DNA of 64,000 nt from Phenylobacterium sp. (GCA_004799545.1 SSMU01000011.1:149161-213160), one strand, 5' to 3'; shown: positions 15,344-24,063, counted from the stretch's first letter. Notes: generated from the letters alone by a model not told the origin. Numbers and translations: made by a program.

Positions 15344-16930
15344 CTACCGCCCCCGCTGCGCCTCGGAGATCTTTTCGGCGATGTCGAGGGTGGGCTGGTG
15401 GAAGGCGGGGCGGGGGTGGACGCCGTCGGCGCCGAACTCGAGGACGTTGTCGCCGGGCTCGGCGGCGGGCCAGAGGGCGCCGCCGGCGCTATCGGGGTCG
15501 GAGCGCTTAGCGAAGGCGACCCAGTAGGCGGTCATGGCGTCGGAGACCTTGTGGTCCTCCGGCGTGGCGGCGGGCAGGGTGCGACCGGCGAAAGCGGTCG
15601 GCGTGTCGCGCAGGTTGGAGAAGGCGTAGATGATCTCGCCGCCGTGCGCGGTCCCGCGCACCGCGTCGCGCTGGGCGGCGGGCACGTAGGAGAAGTAGTA
15701 GGTCCAGGCCTTCTGGCCGTTCTTGGCGTGCAGGCGCGCCAGGTAGCGGTCGGGCTCGATCACCGTGCTCTCGGTGGTGAGGTCCTGGGCGACGCCGGCC
15801 GCGTCACCGCCGTAGGCCGCCATGATGCGCTCGCGCGCAGGGCCGAGGCGGGCGAGGACGCTCTCCGGCTCGCGGGCGCTCTGCGGGAAGAGGCTCGCCT
15901 CCCAGCTGTTGCCGCCGGCGATGTAGGGGACCTTGGCCTCGTGGCCCTCGGCGAAGGCCCGCGGCGGCGGCTCGGGGATGACCCGGCCGTCGACCATGGG
16001 CGAGGGGCTGCCGGGATCGGCGAGGCCCGTGACCGGGGCGGAGAGCTGTTGGGCCGAGAGGGCGCGGAGCTGCTTCAGGGCCTCAGGCCCGGTCGCCGTG
16101 ATCCCGGCGGAGGCGGCGTAGGCGAGGCCGATCTTTTCGCCGGTGCGGGGCGCGTCGCCGCGGATCGGCACGCCGTCCGAGCGGCCGAAACCGCTCTCGG
16201 AAATCGCCTTGGCGAACAGGCCGCGAGCCTCCGGCGCGGCCATCAGGAAGTTGATCAGGATGCCGCCGGCGGATTCGCCGAAGGCGGTGATGTTGCCGGG
16301 GTCGCCGCCGAACGCCGCGGCGTTGGCCTTCACCCACTTGAGGGCGGCGATGTTGTCCATCACCCCGTAGTTGCCGAGCGGGCCGTTGGGGCTCTCGGCG
16401 GTGAGGGCGGGATGGGCGAAGAAGCCCAGCCGGCCCAGCCGGTAGTTGACGGTGACCAGGATGACGCCGTGCTGGGCGAAGTGGCTTCCGTCGTAGAACT
16501 GGAGGCTGCCGGCGCCGGAGGTGAAGGAGCCGCCGTGGATCCAGACCATGACCGGCAGCTTCTCGCCCGGCCGGGCGGAGGCCGGGGTCCAGACGTTGAG
16601 GTAGAGGCAGTCCTCGGACTGATCGATGGCTGTCTGGCCGGGACGCGGGCGGCTCATCTGCATGCAGGCCGGCGCGTAGGCCACGGCCTGGCGCACGCCG
16701 GTCCAGTTGGCCGGGGCGGCGGGTGGGCGCCAGCGCAACTCGCCCACCGGCGGGGCGGCGAAGGGCACGCCCTTGAAGCTGGTGACCTCGCCCGCGGTCT
16801 GGCCGTGCAGGGTTCCCTGCGCCACGCGGACGGTGTCGGCGGCGCGGGCGGCCGTTCCGAAGCCGGCGAGCGTCGCCGCGCAGGCGGCTGCGGCGGTGAC
16901 GATGCGAAGTCGGCCGAATTTCGAGTCCAT
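15344..16930 (-). CDS. Type B carboxylesterase, exported
   Basis: A 528-residue alpha/beta hydrolase of the carboxylesterase/cholinesterase family. A Sec signal (AAAACAATLAGFGTAARAAD) opens the protein. Family motifs are FKGVPFAAPPVGELRW, EDCLYLNVWTP, MVWIHGGSF (oxyanion hole), TAFGESAGG (nucleophile Ser) and GTAHGGEIIYAF (catalytic His). It probably hydrolyses esters in the periplasm. The ATG at 16930 gives a normal signal peptide; the upstream ATG at 17005 adds an unlikely Arg-rich tail. Confidence 0.92.
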   Translation of the reverse strand: MDSKFGRLRIVTAAAACAATLAGFGTAARAADTVRVAQGTLHGQTAGEVTSFKGVPFAAPPVGELRWRPPAAPANWTGVRQAVAYAPACMQMSRPRPGQTAIDQSEDCLYLNVWTPASARPGEKLPVMVWIHGGSFTSGAGSLQFYDGSHFAQHGVILVTVNYRLGRLGFFAHPALTAESPNGPLGNYGVMDNIAALKWVKANAAAFGGDPGNITAFGESAGGILINFLMAAPEARGLFAKAISESGFGRSDGVPIRGDAPRTGEKIGLAYAASAGITATGPEALKQLRALSAQQLSAPVTGLADPGSPSPMVDGRVIPEPPPRAFAEGHEAKVPYIAGGNSWEASLFPQSAREPESVLARLGPARERIMAAYGGDAAGVAQDLTTESTVIEPDRYLARLHAKNGQKAWTYYFSYVPAAQRDAVRGTAHGGEIIYAFSNLRDTPTAFAGRTLPAATPEDHKVSDAMTAYWVAFAKRSDPDSAGGALWPAAEPGDNVLEFGADGVHPRPAFHQPTLDIAEKISEAQRGR

Positions 16931-17023
16931 GGTCGCGTGTTCCCCATCCCGCCGGTCTGGCGCCGGCCGTCCGGCGATTGAGAGGCACGGGGGCAGGGCG
17001 GTCAAGCGGAGGCTACGAAGCCC

Positions 17024-17728
17024 TCACTGGAGGATGTTCACCGCCCTCGCCGCCACGATGGCGATGGTCAGGAGCGAGATGCAGGATTCGAACATCATCA
17101 GCATCTTGGCGCGTTGGCTGATCGGCAGGGTGTCGGCAGGCGACAGGGCCGTGGAGTTGGTGAACGACAGGAAGAGGTAGTCCAGGAAGCCCGGCGTCCA
17201 GTCGCCCTTCCCCATGGCCTCCGTGGTCATGTTCGAGAACAGGAAATCGGGTCGGGGGTCGCCGACAAGGCCGCGAGCGGCCGGACTGGCCCGGTCGCTG
17301 TTCCAGTACCAGAGGGCGAAGGCGATCACATTCGTCGCCCAGATGTAGACCGCGTCCACCAACAGCGAGCGCCCGTTCCCGGCATGGCCCTGGAGCAGCG
17401 CCCCGATCAGCAGCACCAGGGACCCGAAATTGGAGAGGCTGATGATCGCTGTCAGCACGAGCGCCAGCCACCGCATGCAGCGGCGAAGGGTCAACAAGGC
17501 TTCCCAGTGCGCCCGGGTCGTGGCCGTCCCGACGCGCCGATGGGTCCATCCGGTCGCGATCGACAGGGGCAGCAACAGCGCGGTTTCGACGATGGGCGCC
17601 AGCCATCGCGGTCCCGCCGTCACCCGGGTGCTGACCAGCAGCTGCAGCACCACGATGAGCACGACCGCCGCCCTGGCGAGCCAGAAGTCGATCGCGTGTC
17701 GCTTCAGGACCTCGATATGCTCACGCAT
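17024..17728 (-). CDS. Channel-like membrane protein
   Basis: A 234-residue inner-membrane protein with about five hydrophobic segments (FWLARAAVVLIVVLQLLVS; WLALVLTAIISLSNFGSLVL; LLTIAIVAARAVNIL among them). Near the C-terminus, DYLFLSFTNSTALSPADTLP followed by a final helix has the layout of a two-helix potassium-channel pore, but the selectivity filter GYGD is replaced by LSPAD. Related proteins with this TALSP-type loop are annotated as DUF1345 or ion-channel-like. Ion selectivity is unknown. It lies next to, and on the same strand as, the small membrane protein gene upstream. Confidence 0.7.
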   Translation of the reverse strand: MREHIEVLKRHAIDFWLARAAVVLIVVLQLLVSTRVTAGPRWLAPIVETALLLPLSIATGWTHRRVGTATTRAHWEALLTLRRCMRWLALVLTAIISLSNFGSLVLLIGALLQGHAGNGRSLLVDAVYIWATNVIAFALWYWNSDRASPAARGLVGDPRPDFLFSNMTTEAMGKGDWTPGFLDYLFLSFTNSTALSPADTLPISQRAKMLMMFESCISLLTIAIVAARAVNILQ

Positions 17729-17784
17729 GGGCGGGTTGTCCGACTAGTGATGTGAGGCCAGGTGAAGGGCGATCGCGCGGCCCC

Positions 17785-18225
17785 TCAGGCCCGAGGCGCC
17801 TTGTCCGCACCGCGTTGTTTATCCAGGATCCGATGTATCTGGTCCGTCAGGTCGTTGTTTATCTTCAGGAGCTTGTGGACGTCGTTGCTGATCTCGAGCA
17901 GCGCCTCGGCGTCCTTGTAGGTCTGCTCGGCCTGCTTGTCGGAAGCCTGGGCCGCAACCTTCTGGCCGACCATGATGATCGACAGAAGGACGAGTTGCAG
18001 GAAGGTCTGCGCGATCCAGGCGATCAGCGCCGCGGTCCCGGCCTTGATCGCCTCGGGAAGGCTGATGAGCGCCAGAATTGCGAACGCATAGGCGCACCAC
18101 ATCGTCGCCACGCCGTTGGTGATCTTCACCGCAAGCCAGCCGTTGAAGCCGGTGAATTCCTTGGCGATCGTGGCGACGCCTTGCTCCTTTCGGCGGACGA
18201 TCTGCGGATGTGGCGCGTGCTTCAT
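17785..18225 (-). CDS. Small membrane protein, uncharacterised
   Basis: A 146-residue protein with two membrane helices (VATMWCAYAFAILALISLP; AWIAQTFLQLVLLSIIMVGQ) and a C-terminal soluble coil (ASDKQAEQTYKDAEALLEIS, then VHKLLKINNDLTDQIHRIL). The WLAVKITNGVATMWCAYAF segment recurs in a widespread unnamed family of actinobacteria and proteobacteria. It is 56 bases upstream of the channel-like gene on the same strand, so the two may work together. No enzyme motif is seen. Confidence 0.7.
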   Translation of the reverse strand: MKHAPHPQIVRRKEQGVATIAKEFTGFNGWLAVKITNGVATMWCAYAFAILALISLPEAIKAGTAALIAWIAQTFLQLVLLSIIMVGQKVAAQASDKQAEQTYKDAEALLEISNDVHKLLKINNDLTDQIHRILDKQRGADKAPRA

Positions 18226-18553
18226 CTGGGTTTCCTGGGCTGGAGGCTGGGGTCCTTGAGGCGCCTCGCGACAAAAGGCTAGCCTCCGCGCCCTCCTAGG
18301 GGCCTCGGTCGGATTCGCTCACTCCACCAACCCTAGCATGACCTCTTGCCGCACCGGCATGATCAAGATCGGGCAGGGCTCCGGTCGGGCTTCGGCGCGC
18401 CCTGCTTGCTCGTGACTGGCATAGGGATTTGTCCTGCGTCGAACCCCGCGTCGAACCCGGTGGGCGTGGCCGCCCCTGTGAAATATTGGCGCCATCCCAA
18501 GGCCGCGGTTCGCCGCTAAGCTAGCGGCGATTCCAAGTTGGGGCGCGCCGTCG
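18226..18553. other. Divergent intergenic region, no gene seen
   Basis: 328 bases between the divergent small membrane protein and EF-hand genes. Short frames here have no ribosome-binding site and poor codon choice. No LexA box, stress promoter or strong hairpin was found. Confidence 0.6.
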
Positions 18554-19243
18554 ATGATCCGCAAGAGCTGTCTGTTCGGGCTGTGCCTGGCGCTCGGCGC
18601 CCTGCCGGCGACGGCGCAGCAGAAGGCCATTCCGGGGCCCTACAACCTGTTCGTCAGCCCGTGCGGCGAGCCGTTCCGGGCGCCGGCCAGCGAGCCCTAT
18701 CCGGTGGGCGCCTGGTTCGCCAAGGCCGACGCCAACCATGACGGGTCGATCGATCGCGAGGAATTCCGCAACGACGCCAAGGCCTTCTTCGCGGTGCTGG
18801 ATGTCGATGGCGACGGGGTGATCGCCGGGCCGGAGATCACCCGCTACGAGCGGGGCATCGTGCCCGAGATCGTCGGCAGCACCCACGGCGCGGCGCTGGA
18901 TCGATCCGCGCCGGGCGAGGCGCGGTTGTGGCTGGCGCAGATCCCGGACAACGTGCCGGTGGTGCAGGGCGACAGCTCCCACCTGCCGGCGGAGCCCAGC
19001 CAGAAGGTCGATCCGCGTTCGATGGAAGGCGCGGCGGCGTTCACCCTGCTGGCCGAGCCGGAGCCGGTGACCAGCGCCGACCAGAACTTCGACGGGCGGA
19101 TCACACTGAAGGAATTCCTTGCCGCGGCGGACAGCCGCTTCAAGCGCCTGGACCGGCGCGGCGACGGCAAGCTGACCCTCGACGAGCTGCCGCATACCGT
19201 GCAGCAGCAGGCGGCGGAGACCACCCGGCGCAAGCGGGGATAG
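18554..19243 (+). CDS. Exported EF-hand calcium-binding protein
   Basis: A 229-residue protein with a Sec signal (LFGLCLALGALPATAQQ). Four EF-hand loops are visible: DANHDGSIDREEF and DVDGDGVIAGPEI as one pair, DQNFDGRITLKEF and DRRGDGKLTLDEL as a second pair about 115 residues later, each with the Asp/Asp/Asp-Glu ligand spacing. It is probably a periplasmic calcium sensor or buffer. The C-terminus is basic (TRRKRG). It directly precedes the small terminase gene on the same strand but has a cellular character. Confidence 0.85.
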   Translation: MIRKSCLFGLCLALGALPATAQQKAIPGPYNLFVSPCGEPFRAPASEPYPVGAWFAKADANHDGSIDREEFRNDAKAFFAVLDVDGDGVIAGPEITRYERGIVPEIVGSTHGAALDRSAPGEARLWLAQIPDNVPVVQGDSSHLPAEPSQKVDPRSMEGAAAFTLLAEPEPVTSADQNFDGRITLKEFLAAADSRFKRLDRRGDGKLTLDELPHTVQQQAAETTRRKRG

Positions 19244-19312
19244 GGGCTCGGGCGAGGCGGCCGAGCCAACTCCGGCGAGAACTCGCCTTTTCCACGACGA
19301 ATGGAGGTCAAC

Positions 19313-19633
19313 ATGCCTACCCCTGGCAGGCGTGCGCCCGCGCGCGCCCAGACGCGCGCCCAGACACGAACCGCGGAGGCCAAGCTCAGGCGCAAGGCCC
19401 AGGCCATGAGCGGACTGGCGCTGAACACCTTGGCGGCGCTGCTCAAGACGGACGACGTCGCCGCGCCAGTGCGGCTGGCGGCCGCCCGCGAAGTGCTGGA
19501 TCGGGGCCATGGGCGGCCCAAGCTCGGCGGCGAGGGCGAAGGCGGCGACGCCGAAGGGCTGACGGTGATCGTCAAGCGCTACTCCGACGTGACCGATGAG
19601 GAGCGCGCGCGGGCGAGCGAGGGCGAGGCGTGA
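19313..19633 (+). CDS. Small terminase-position protein
   Basis: A 106-residue basic protein (MPTPGRRAPARAQTRAQTRT start) with a helical middle ([37 protein letters not shown]). The LAAAREVLDRGHGRP pattern is common in small terminase-like packaging proteins of proteobacterial phages. GGAGG precedes the ATG at 19313, favouring it over 19301. It overlaps the large terminase gene by four bases. It likely recognises the phage genome for packaging; the call rests mainly on position. Confidence 0.7.
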   Translation: MPTPGRRAPARAQTRAQTRTAEAKLRRKAQAMSGLALNTLAALLKTDDVAAPVRLAAAREVLDRGHGRPKLGGEGEGGDAEGLTVIVKRYSDVTDEERARASEGEA

Positions 19634-20967
19634 GCGAAGGGCCGCTGGCCGTCATGCCCCACCGCTGGGACCCCCGGGACTATCAGAAGCCACTTTGGAC
19701 CTATCTCGAGCGAGGCGGCCTGCGGGCCGACGTGGTGGCCCATCGCCGGTGGGGCAAGGACGAGGTGGCCCTGCATTGGGCGGCCGCCCGTGCGATGAAG
19801 CAGGAGGGGACCTATTGGCACCTGCTGCCGGAAGCGAGCCAAGGACGCAAGGCGGTCTGGGACGCCGTGAACCCGCACACAGGGAAGAGGCGGATCGACG
19901 AGGCCTTCCCGCTGAAGACCCGGACCCGGACCCGCGACGCGGAGATGATGATCCACCTGAGGAGCGGCTCGACCTGGCAGGTGGTGGGCTCGGACAACTA
20001 CAACTCGCTGGTGGGCTCGCCACCCGCCGGGGTGGTGTTCTCGGAGTGGGCGCTGGCCAAGCCGGACGCCTGGACCTACATCCGGCCGATCCTGGCGGAG
20101 AACGACGGCTGGGCGCTGTTCCTGTGGACGCCGCGCGGGCGGGGGCATGCGACGCGGGCTTTCGAGGCCCGCGCGCGGGACGCGGCCTGGTTCACCCTGA
20201 GATCCCCGGCCACGGAGACGGATGTGTTCTCGCCGGAACAGCTGGCGCGCGAGCGCGCGGAGCTGATCGCCGAGCTGGGGTCGCAGGAGGAAGGCCAGGC
20301 GCGGTTCGCCTCCGAGTATCTGGTGGACTTCGACGCCGCGGCGCCCGGGGCCTACTACGCCGCCCTGCTGGGCGAGGCGGAGCGGGACGGGCGGATCGGG
20401 CGGGTCCCCTACGATCCGGCGCTGAAGGTGGACACCGCCTGGGACCTGGGCATCGACGATTATACGGCGGTCTGGTTCTTCCAGCAGGCGGGCCGCGAGG
20501 TGCGGGTCATCGACTACTACGAGACGCGCGGCGAGGGGCTGCAGGCGGTGGTGCGCGAGGCGATCGCCACGCGCGCTTACGTGTTCGGGACCCACCACCT
20601 GCCGCACGACGTGATGGTGCGCGAGCTGGGAGCGGCGGGACGGTCGCGGCTCGAGACCCTGGGCGGGCTGGGGGTCGGGCCGATCTCGGTGGGGGCGGCG
20701 ATGGACCCTGAGGAGCGGATCAATGCGGGGCGGCTGCTGATCCCCCTGTGCTGGTTCGACGGGGAGCGGTGCGCCGGCGGGTTGGAGCGGCTGCGGACCT
20801 ACCGCAAGCGCTGGAACCGGACGACGCGGAGCTATGGCGGACCGCTGCACGACGAGGCGAGCCACGCGGCCGACGCGTTCGGCGAATTCGCGGCCAACCG
20901 GCGGGGCGCGGCGGCGGCGCGGCCGGCCCGGCGGGTGGCGCACGAGCCCCTGGGCTGGATGGGCTAG
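19630..20967 (+). CDS. Phage terminase large subunit
   Basis: A 445-residue packaging motor. The ATPase half has a Walker A-like VVAHRRWGKDEVALHW near residue 35 and a Walker B-type AGVVFSEWALAKP near residue 134. The RuvC-like nuclease half has VDTAWDLGIDDYTAVWF near residue 268 (first Asp), LPHDVMVREL near residue 325 and HDEASHAADAFGEFA near residue 408. All core motifs are present and the frame is intact. The GTG start overlaps the stop of the small terminase (GTGA). The portal gene, normally next, is 5.3 kb away behind cellular-type genes. Confidence 0.9.
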   Translation: MSEGPLAVMPHRWDPRDYQKPLWTYLERGGLRADVVAHRRWGKDEVALHWAAARAMKQEGTYWHLLPEASQGRKAVWDAVNPHTGKRRIDEAFPLKTRTRTRDAEMMIHLRSGSTWQVVGSDNYNSLVGSPPAGVVFSEWALAKPDAWTYIRPILAENDGWALFLWTPRGRGHATRAFEARARDAAWFTLRSPATETDVFSPEQLARERAELIAELGSQEEGQARFASEYLVDFDAAAPGAYYAALLGEAERDGRIGRVPYDPALKVDTAWDLGIDDYTAVWFFQQAGREVRVIDYYETRGEGLQAVVREAIATRAYVFGTHHLPHDVMVRELGAAGRSRLETLGGLGVGPISVGAAMDPEERINAGRLLIPLCWFDGERCAGGLERLRTYRKRWNRTTRSYGGPLHDEASHAADAFGEFAANRRGAAAARPARRVAHEPLGWMG

Positions 20968-21425
20968 GCCGTCTCGCAGGCCTTGAGCAGGCGCTCGACG
21001 GTGCGATGGTTCTGGGTCGCCACGCGGATCAGGGCCCGGCGCATGCAGGTCAGATCATGGGCGGCCTTGGCGGTGTAGGTGAGCACGTTGCCGGTGCGCG
21101 CGATCCAGCCCTCGCGGACCAGGGCGCGGACCTTGCGGCGCGCGGTCTCCTCGGGGATGCCGGTGCTGGCGGCGATCGATTTGACGTTGGTGGCGAGGCT
21201 GGGGAGCTCGGTGAGCTGGCCGGCCTCGATGGCCTTGAAATCGATGGCGGCCGCATCGCGGTGCTCGACGGTGCGCAGACCGATCAAGAGGATGATGTGG
21301 AACTTCTCGATGTCGCCGCCGAAGGTGCGATGGGCCTCGGTGACGAGGTCCAGCATCGGCGCGATCAGGTCCTTGGCGACCCGCCCGTAGTTGTCACGCA
21401 ACACCTGGTCCACGGATGTCGACAT
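20964..21425 (-). CDS. Helix-turn-helix transcriptional regulator
   Basis: A 153-residue soluble protein with a winged helix-turn-helix in its C-terminal half: LATNVKSIAASTGIPEETAR, then RKVRALVREGWIARTGN near residues 76-115. The N-terminal half is helical (YGRVAKDLIAPMLDLVTEAH). It resembles MarR/GntR-like regulators. A GGAAC-N16-CGTT match lies just before its ATG. It is convergent with the terminase and overlaps its end by four bases. The target is unknown. Confidence 0.75.
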   Translation of the reverse strand: MSTSVDQVLRDNYGRVAKDLIAPMLDLVTEAHRTFGGDIEKFHIILLIGLRTVEHRDAAAIDFKAIEAGQLTELPSLATNVKSIAASTGIPEETARRKVRALVREGWIARTGNVLTYTAKAAHDLTCMRRALIRVATQNHRTVERLLKACETA

Positions 21426-21437
21426 CCCGACTTAAGC

Positions 21438-21462
21438 AACGCCCGGCGAAGGGCGCTGTTCC
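21438..21462 (-). promoter_or_regulatory. Possible EcfG-type promoter
   Basis: On the minus strand GGAAC (21462-21458) and CGTT (21441-21438) are 16 bases apart, 12 bases before the regulator's ATG. The motif fits but leaves a leader of only a few bases, and about one match is expected by chance in a window this long. Confidence 0.4.
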
Positions 21463-21655
21463 GGCCTTTTGGGCCGCCGCGTCGCGCTAGGGCTGGGGGA
21501 AATTGGTCGGGCATGACGCTCCCGACGGTCGATCAGCCCCCGCTGGGGGCGTGGCTGACTGCAGAGGATCTTCGGCTCTCACCGCTTACCGACGCGGGCC
21601 ACTTCTCACAACCAGCGCGGGTCCATCTGCACGTGATGGTTGGGGCGGGGCAATG

Positions 21656-21680
21656 AACAAAAGCCCCAAAATGGGGCTTT
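21656..21680 (-). terminator. Intrinsic terminator of the response-regulator gene
   Basis: AAAGCCCC and GGGGCTTT form an 8-bp stem with a 5-base loop, followed on the minus strand by TTGTT. It lies 15 bases past the response-regulator stop. Confidence 0.75.
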
Positions 21681-21694
21681 GGCTCGTGCCGCGA

Positions 21695-22195
21695 TCAAGC
21701 TTGACGGGCGGCCTGGGCCGTCGCGCCGCGGCGTTCCTCGCCCTGGTAGGGGAGGGTCCGGCGACGGCGATCGGGGCCCATGTAGCTGTCGCTCTCGATG
21801 AACGCCCGCCGGCGATTGAGCACCGCATCCAGCTTCTGGCAGAGGGAGGCGGTGGTCAGCGGCTTGATCAGGTACTCGTCGACGCCGGCGTCGCGGGCGG
21901 CGAGGATCACCGGGCCCTCGGCGCGGCCGGTGACCATGATCACCGCGATGCGGCGGTTCTGGTTGGCGTGGGCGCGGCGCAGGCGGTGCGTCAGTTGGAC
22001 GCCGGTCTCGCCGGCCATGTCGTAGTCGGTGAGCAGGATGTCGTAGGCGGCGAACTTGAGCATCTCGAAGGCGGCGGCCGCGTCGCGGGCCTCGTCGACA
22101 TGGCGCACGCCGAGCCCGAACAGGAGAGACTTGAGGATCTCCCGCATGGGTTGATGGTCGTCGACCACCAGGAAACGAGCGTCGTGCAGGCGCAT
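21695..22195 (-). CDS. Single-domain response regulator
   Basis: A 166-residue CheY-like receiver without a DNA-binding domain. Key residues are present: the acidic pair in FLVVDDHQPMREIL, the phospho-acceptor Asp in DILLTDYDMAGETG near residue 57, the Thr in IMVTGRAEG, and the Lys in EYLIKPLTTASL. The C-terminal tail (GPDRRRR, then EERRG) is basic and typical of Caulobacterales stand-alone receivers. It probably passes phosphate or binds a partner protein. No cognate kinase is adjacent. Confidence 0.88.
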   Translation of the reverse strand: MRLHDARFLVVDDHQPMREILKSLLFGLGVRHVDEARDAAAAFEMLKFAAYDILLTDYDMAGETGVQLTHRLRRAHANQNRRIAVIMVTGRAEGPVILAARDAGVDEYLIKPLTTASLCQKLDAVLNRRRAFIESDSYMGPDRRRRTLPYQGEERRGATAQAARQA

Positions 22196-22299
22196 GGCGG
22201 GGCTACTCTGCCAGACCGGCTGTTAGGATTTTACTAAGCGCGTTCAGACAGTTCCGAGACGGCTTCATGGGTTGGCGCGGATCGTGCGATAGGTAGGCC

Positions 22300-22626
22300 A
22301 TGCGACGCCTCGCGCCCCTCGTGCTGCTGCCGGCGGTCATCCTGGCCGGATGCCAGACGCCGGCGGCGGCCAACGGCCCCTCCCGCCTGGCGGGACAGCG
22401 CCTGGATGCGGCCGTCGCGCTCTACGGGCCCTGGTCCGAGGAGATCCAGCTGGAAGGCCAGCCGGCCTACATCTGGCGGCGCACCATGGTGCGCAACGGC
22501 TCCCCGGAGGTCTGCGAGCTGAAGGTGGAGCTGGGCTTCAGGGACACGATCCGCGCGACCTCCATGCGCGGCGTGACCGAGGCGTGCCGGCTGTTCGCGA
22601 CGCATACCCAATCGGTGGACAAGTAG
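22300..22626 (+). CDS. Lipoprotein, unknown
   Basis: A 108-residue protein with a lipoprotein signal and lipobox (LVLLPAVILAGC; Cys at residue 18). The mature part (LDAAVALYGPWSEEIQLEGQ, then PAYIWRRTMV) resembles small envelope lipoproteins that start with an ALYGPW-type motif. Two further cysteines (EVCELKVELGF; EACRLFATH) may form a disulfide. It is divergent from the response regulator. The function is unknown. Confidence 0.75.
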   Translation: MRRLAPLVLLPAVILAGCQTPAAANGPSRLAGQRLDAAVALYGPWSEEIQLEGQPAYIWRRTMVRNGSPEVCELKVELGFRDTIRATSMRGVTEACRLFATHTQSVDK

Positions 22627-22643
22627 CGGCGCGGTCCGCGGAA

Positions 22644-22698
22644 TCCTTGGTCGCGCAGCCGGACGCAAAAGTGGCTTCCACTTTTGCTGGCTGTCGCT
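22644..22698 (-). repeat. Stop-adjacent hairpin repeat, copy 1
   Basis: A 55-bp unit whose centre is the stem CAAAAGTGG/CCACTTTTG, flanked by AGCGACAGCCAG on one side and GTCCGGCTGCGCG on the other. It starts just after the stop of the leftward gene at 22704. Two other copies (24691-24742, 59045-59099) have the same place and orientation relative to the gene before them. Confidence 0.8.
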
Positions 22699-22703
22699 GG
22701 GGA

Positions 22704-23816
22704 TCAGGCCGCCAGGTCGATTTCCAGGCCGAGGCTGGCCTCGAAGTCCTGGAGGATGTCCATCATCTCCTCCAGCGAGGCGGTGAGGGGGGTGTTCTCC
22801 GGGAAGCGGTAGCGCCAGAAGCTGGCGATGTGCGAGACGCCGCCGATCCGTTCGCCGAGCGTCGTGAACATGTCCGGCGCCTGGACCAGGAAGTCGCGGA
22901 AGGCGCCGGGTCGCCCGTTGGCGGTGAGCTCGTGGTAGGCGCGGTCGTAGACCATCAGGGTCTGGGTGATGTCGCGCCGGTAGCGGGAGATGGTGACGCC
23001 CAGCCGCTGGGTGGCGCTGTCCACGTAGCGAGCCATCTCCGGCTCGCGCACGCCGCCGATGTCGACGCGGTGCAGCTCGTCCATCACCGCGATCAGCTTC
23101 GGCCACAGGTCGGAGAGCATCCACTTGTAGTAGAGGAAGCCCTTCCAGCTGAAGACGCCGTCCTTGTAGGCCTCGCCTTCCAGGTTGAGGGTCAGGCGCA
23201 GGGGCTCGAGCCGCTCGTCCACCTGGGTGGAGAGCAGGATCTTGACCAGCTTGGCGGCCTCGCTCTCGGAGTGCCCCTGGCGTTGGTAGGCGAGCTCGAT
23301 CAGCTTGCCGATCTGCTCGGACACGAAGGCCTGCATGCGCTCGTAGTCGCCGGGCGAGATGGCGAAGTAGCAGCGGCCGATGTCGAGGCCGCCGCGGCGC
23401 AGGTGCTCGCGCAACAGGAAGGGATCGACCGAGGGCAGCTGGTCGACGAGGTTCAGGACCTTCAGGTCGCGGGGATAGTTGCGGCTGTCGCGGCAGAGAT
23501 CCTTGATCATCTCGCGCCAGCCCTTCTGCCCGACCATCATCGACTGGGCGCCGAGGCCCAGGTCCGAATGCTCGAAGGGGATGATGATCTTGGTGGCGAT
23601 CGTCTGCGGGCGCTCGAGCATGTAGAGCTCGTCGCGGCGCACGCGGTGCTTGAGGATGATCGAGGTGTTCAGCACCTTGGAGGTGAAGAACGGCCGCGAG
23701 ACGTAGTCGGGGTCGGTGGCGTCCTTGGTCTGCACGGCGCAGAGGTTCAGGACCCGGCTCGTCGAGCCGTTGCGGTAAAGCGCGGCGAGGTCGCGGACGG
23801 TCCGGTCCACGCTCAT
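22704..23816 (-). CDS. Uncharacterised Caulobacterales protein
   Basis: A 370-residue soluble protein, mostly predicted helix (MIKDLCRDSRNYPRDLKVLN; DYERMQAFVSEQIGKLIELA). No signal peptide, membrane helix or catalytic motif is recognised. A longer frame reaches 23870, but MSVDRTVRDLAALYRNG at 23816 is the natural start, since the extension is Arg/Pro-rich. Its full-length, undisturbed frame and normal codon use support a real gene. The function is unknown. Confidence 0.7.
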   Translation of the reverse strand: MSVDRTVRDLAALYRNGSTSRVLNLCAVQTKDATDPDYVSRPFFTSKVLNTSIILKHRVRRDELYMLERPQTIATKIIIPFEHSDLGLGAQSMMVGQKGWREMIKDLCRDSRNYPRDLKVLNLVDQLPSVDPFLLREHLRRGGLDIGRCYFAISPGDYERMQAFVSEQIGKLIELAYQRQGHSESEAAKLVKILLSTQVDERLEPLRLTLNLEGEAYKDGVFSWKGFLYYKWMLSDLWPKLIAVMDELHRVDIGGVREPEMARYVDSATQRLGVTISRYRRDITQTLMVYDRAYHELTANGRPGAFRDFLVQAPDMFTTLGERIGGVSHIASFWRYRFPENTPLTASLEEMMDILQDFEASLGLEIDLAA

Positions 23817-23954
23817 CGACACGCATCCCCTGCTGGGACCGGGGGCGGGACGCCGCGCGGTCAAGGCCAAACCAGGCCTCTAAGCATAGGGACCGTTCGT
23901 TAAGCGGTCCGTAATCGACGGGGCCGGACGCGCCGGCCCCGCCCAGACCCTTCC

Positions 23955-23980
23955 TGGTTCAGGTGGGATCACCTGAACCA
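23955..23980. repeat. Perfect 11-bp-arm palindrome
   Basis: TGGTTCAGGTG (23955-23965) pairs with CACCTGAACCA (23970-23980) around GGAT. Further out, GACCCTT and AAGGGTC also pair, giving a longer hairpin. It sits in the gap between two leftward genes. It may be a REP-type element or a transcript end. Confidence 0.7.
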
Positions 23981-24000
23981 GATGAGAAGGGTCCATCTTC

Positions 24001-24062
24001 TATAGTTTAGAGCGCGCCGGGCGGCGAAACCGGCATCCACTTTCGCCTGACGCGCTCTAGGG
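24001..24062. repeat. AGAGCGCG...CGCGCTCT intergenic repeat
   Basis: About 60 bp bounded by TAGAGCGCG and CGCGCTCTA, with GGCGAAACCGGCATCCACTT inside. This element is familiar from intergenic DNA of Caulobacterales and other alphaproteobacteria. It directly follows the stop of the small exported protein at 24064 on the minus strand. Confidence 0.6.
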
Positions 24063-24063
24063 A

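Noticed and set aside
18319..18630. 103-residue minus frame in the gap before the EF-hand gene
   Set aside because: Arg/Ala-rich, overlaps the EF-hand start, and has no ribosome-binding site.
20748..21656. 302-residue plus-strand frame over the regulator gene
   Set aside because: Gly/Ala/Val shadow of the terminase end and the antisense regulator; no start signal.
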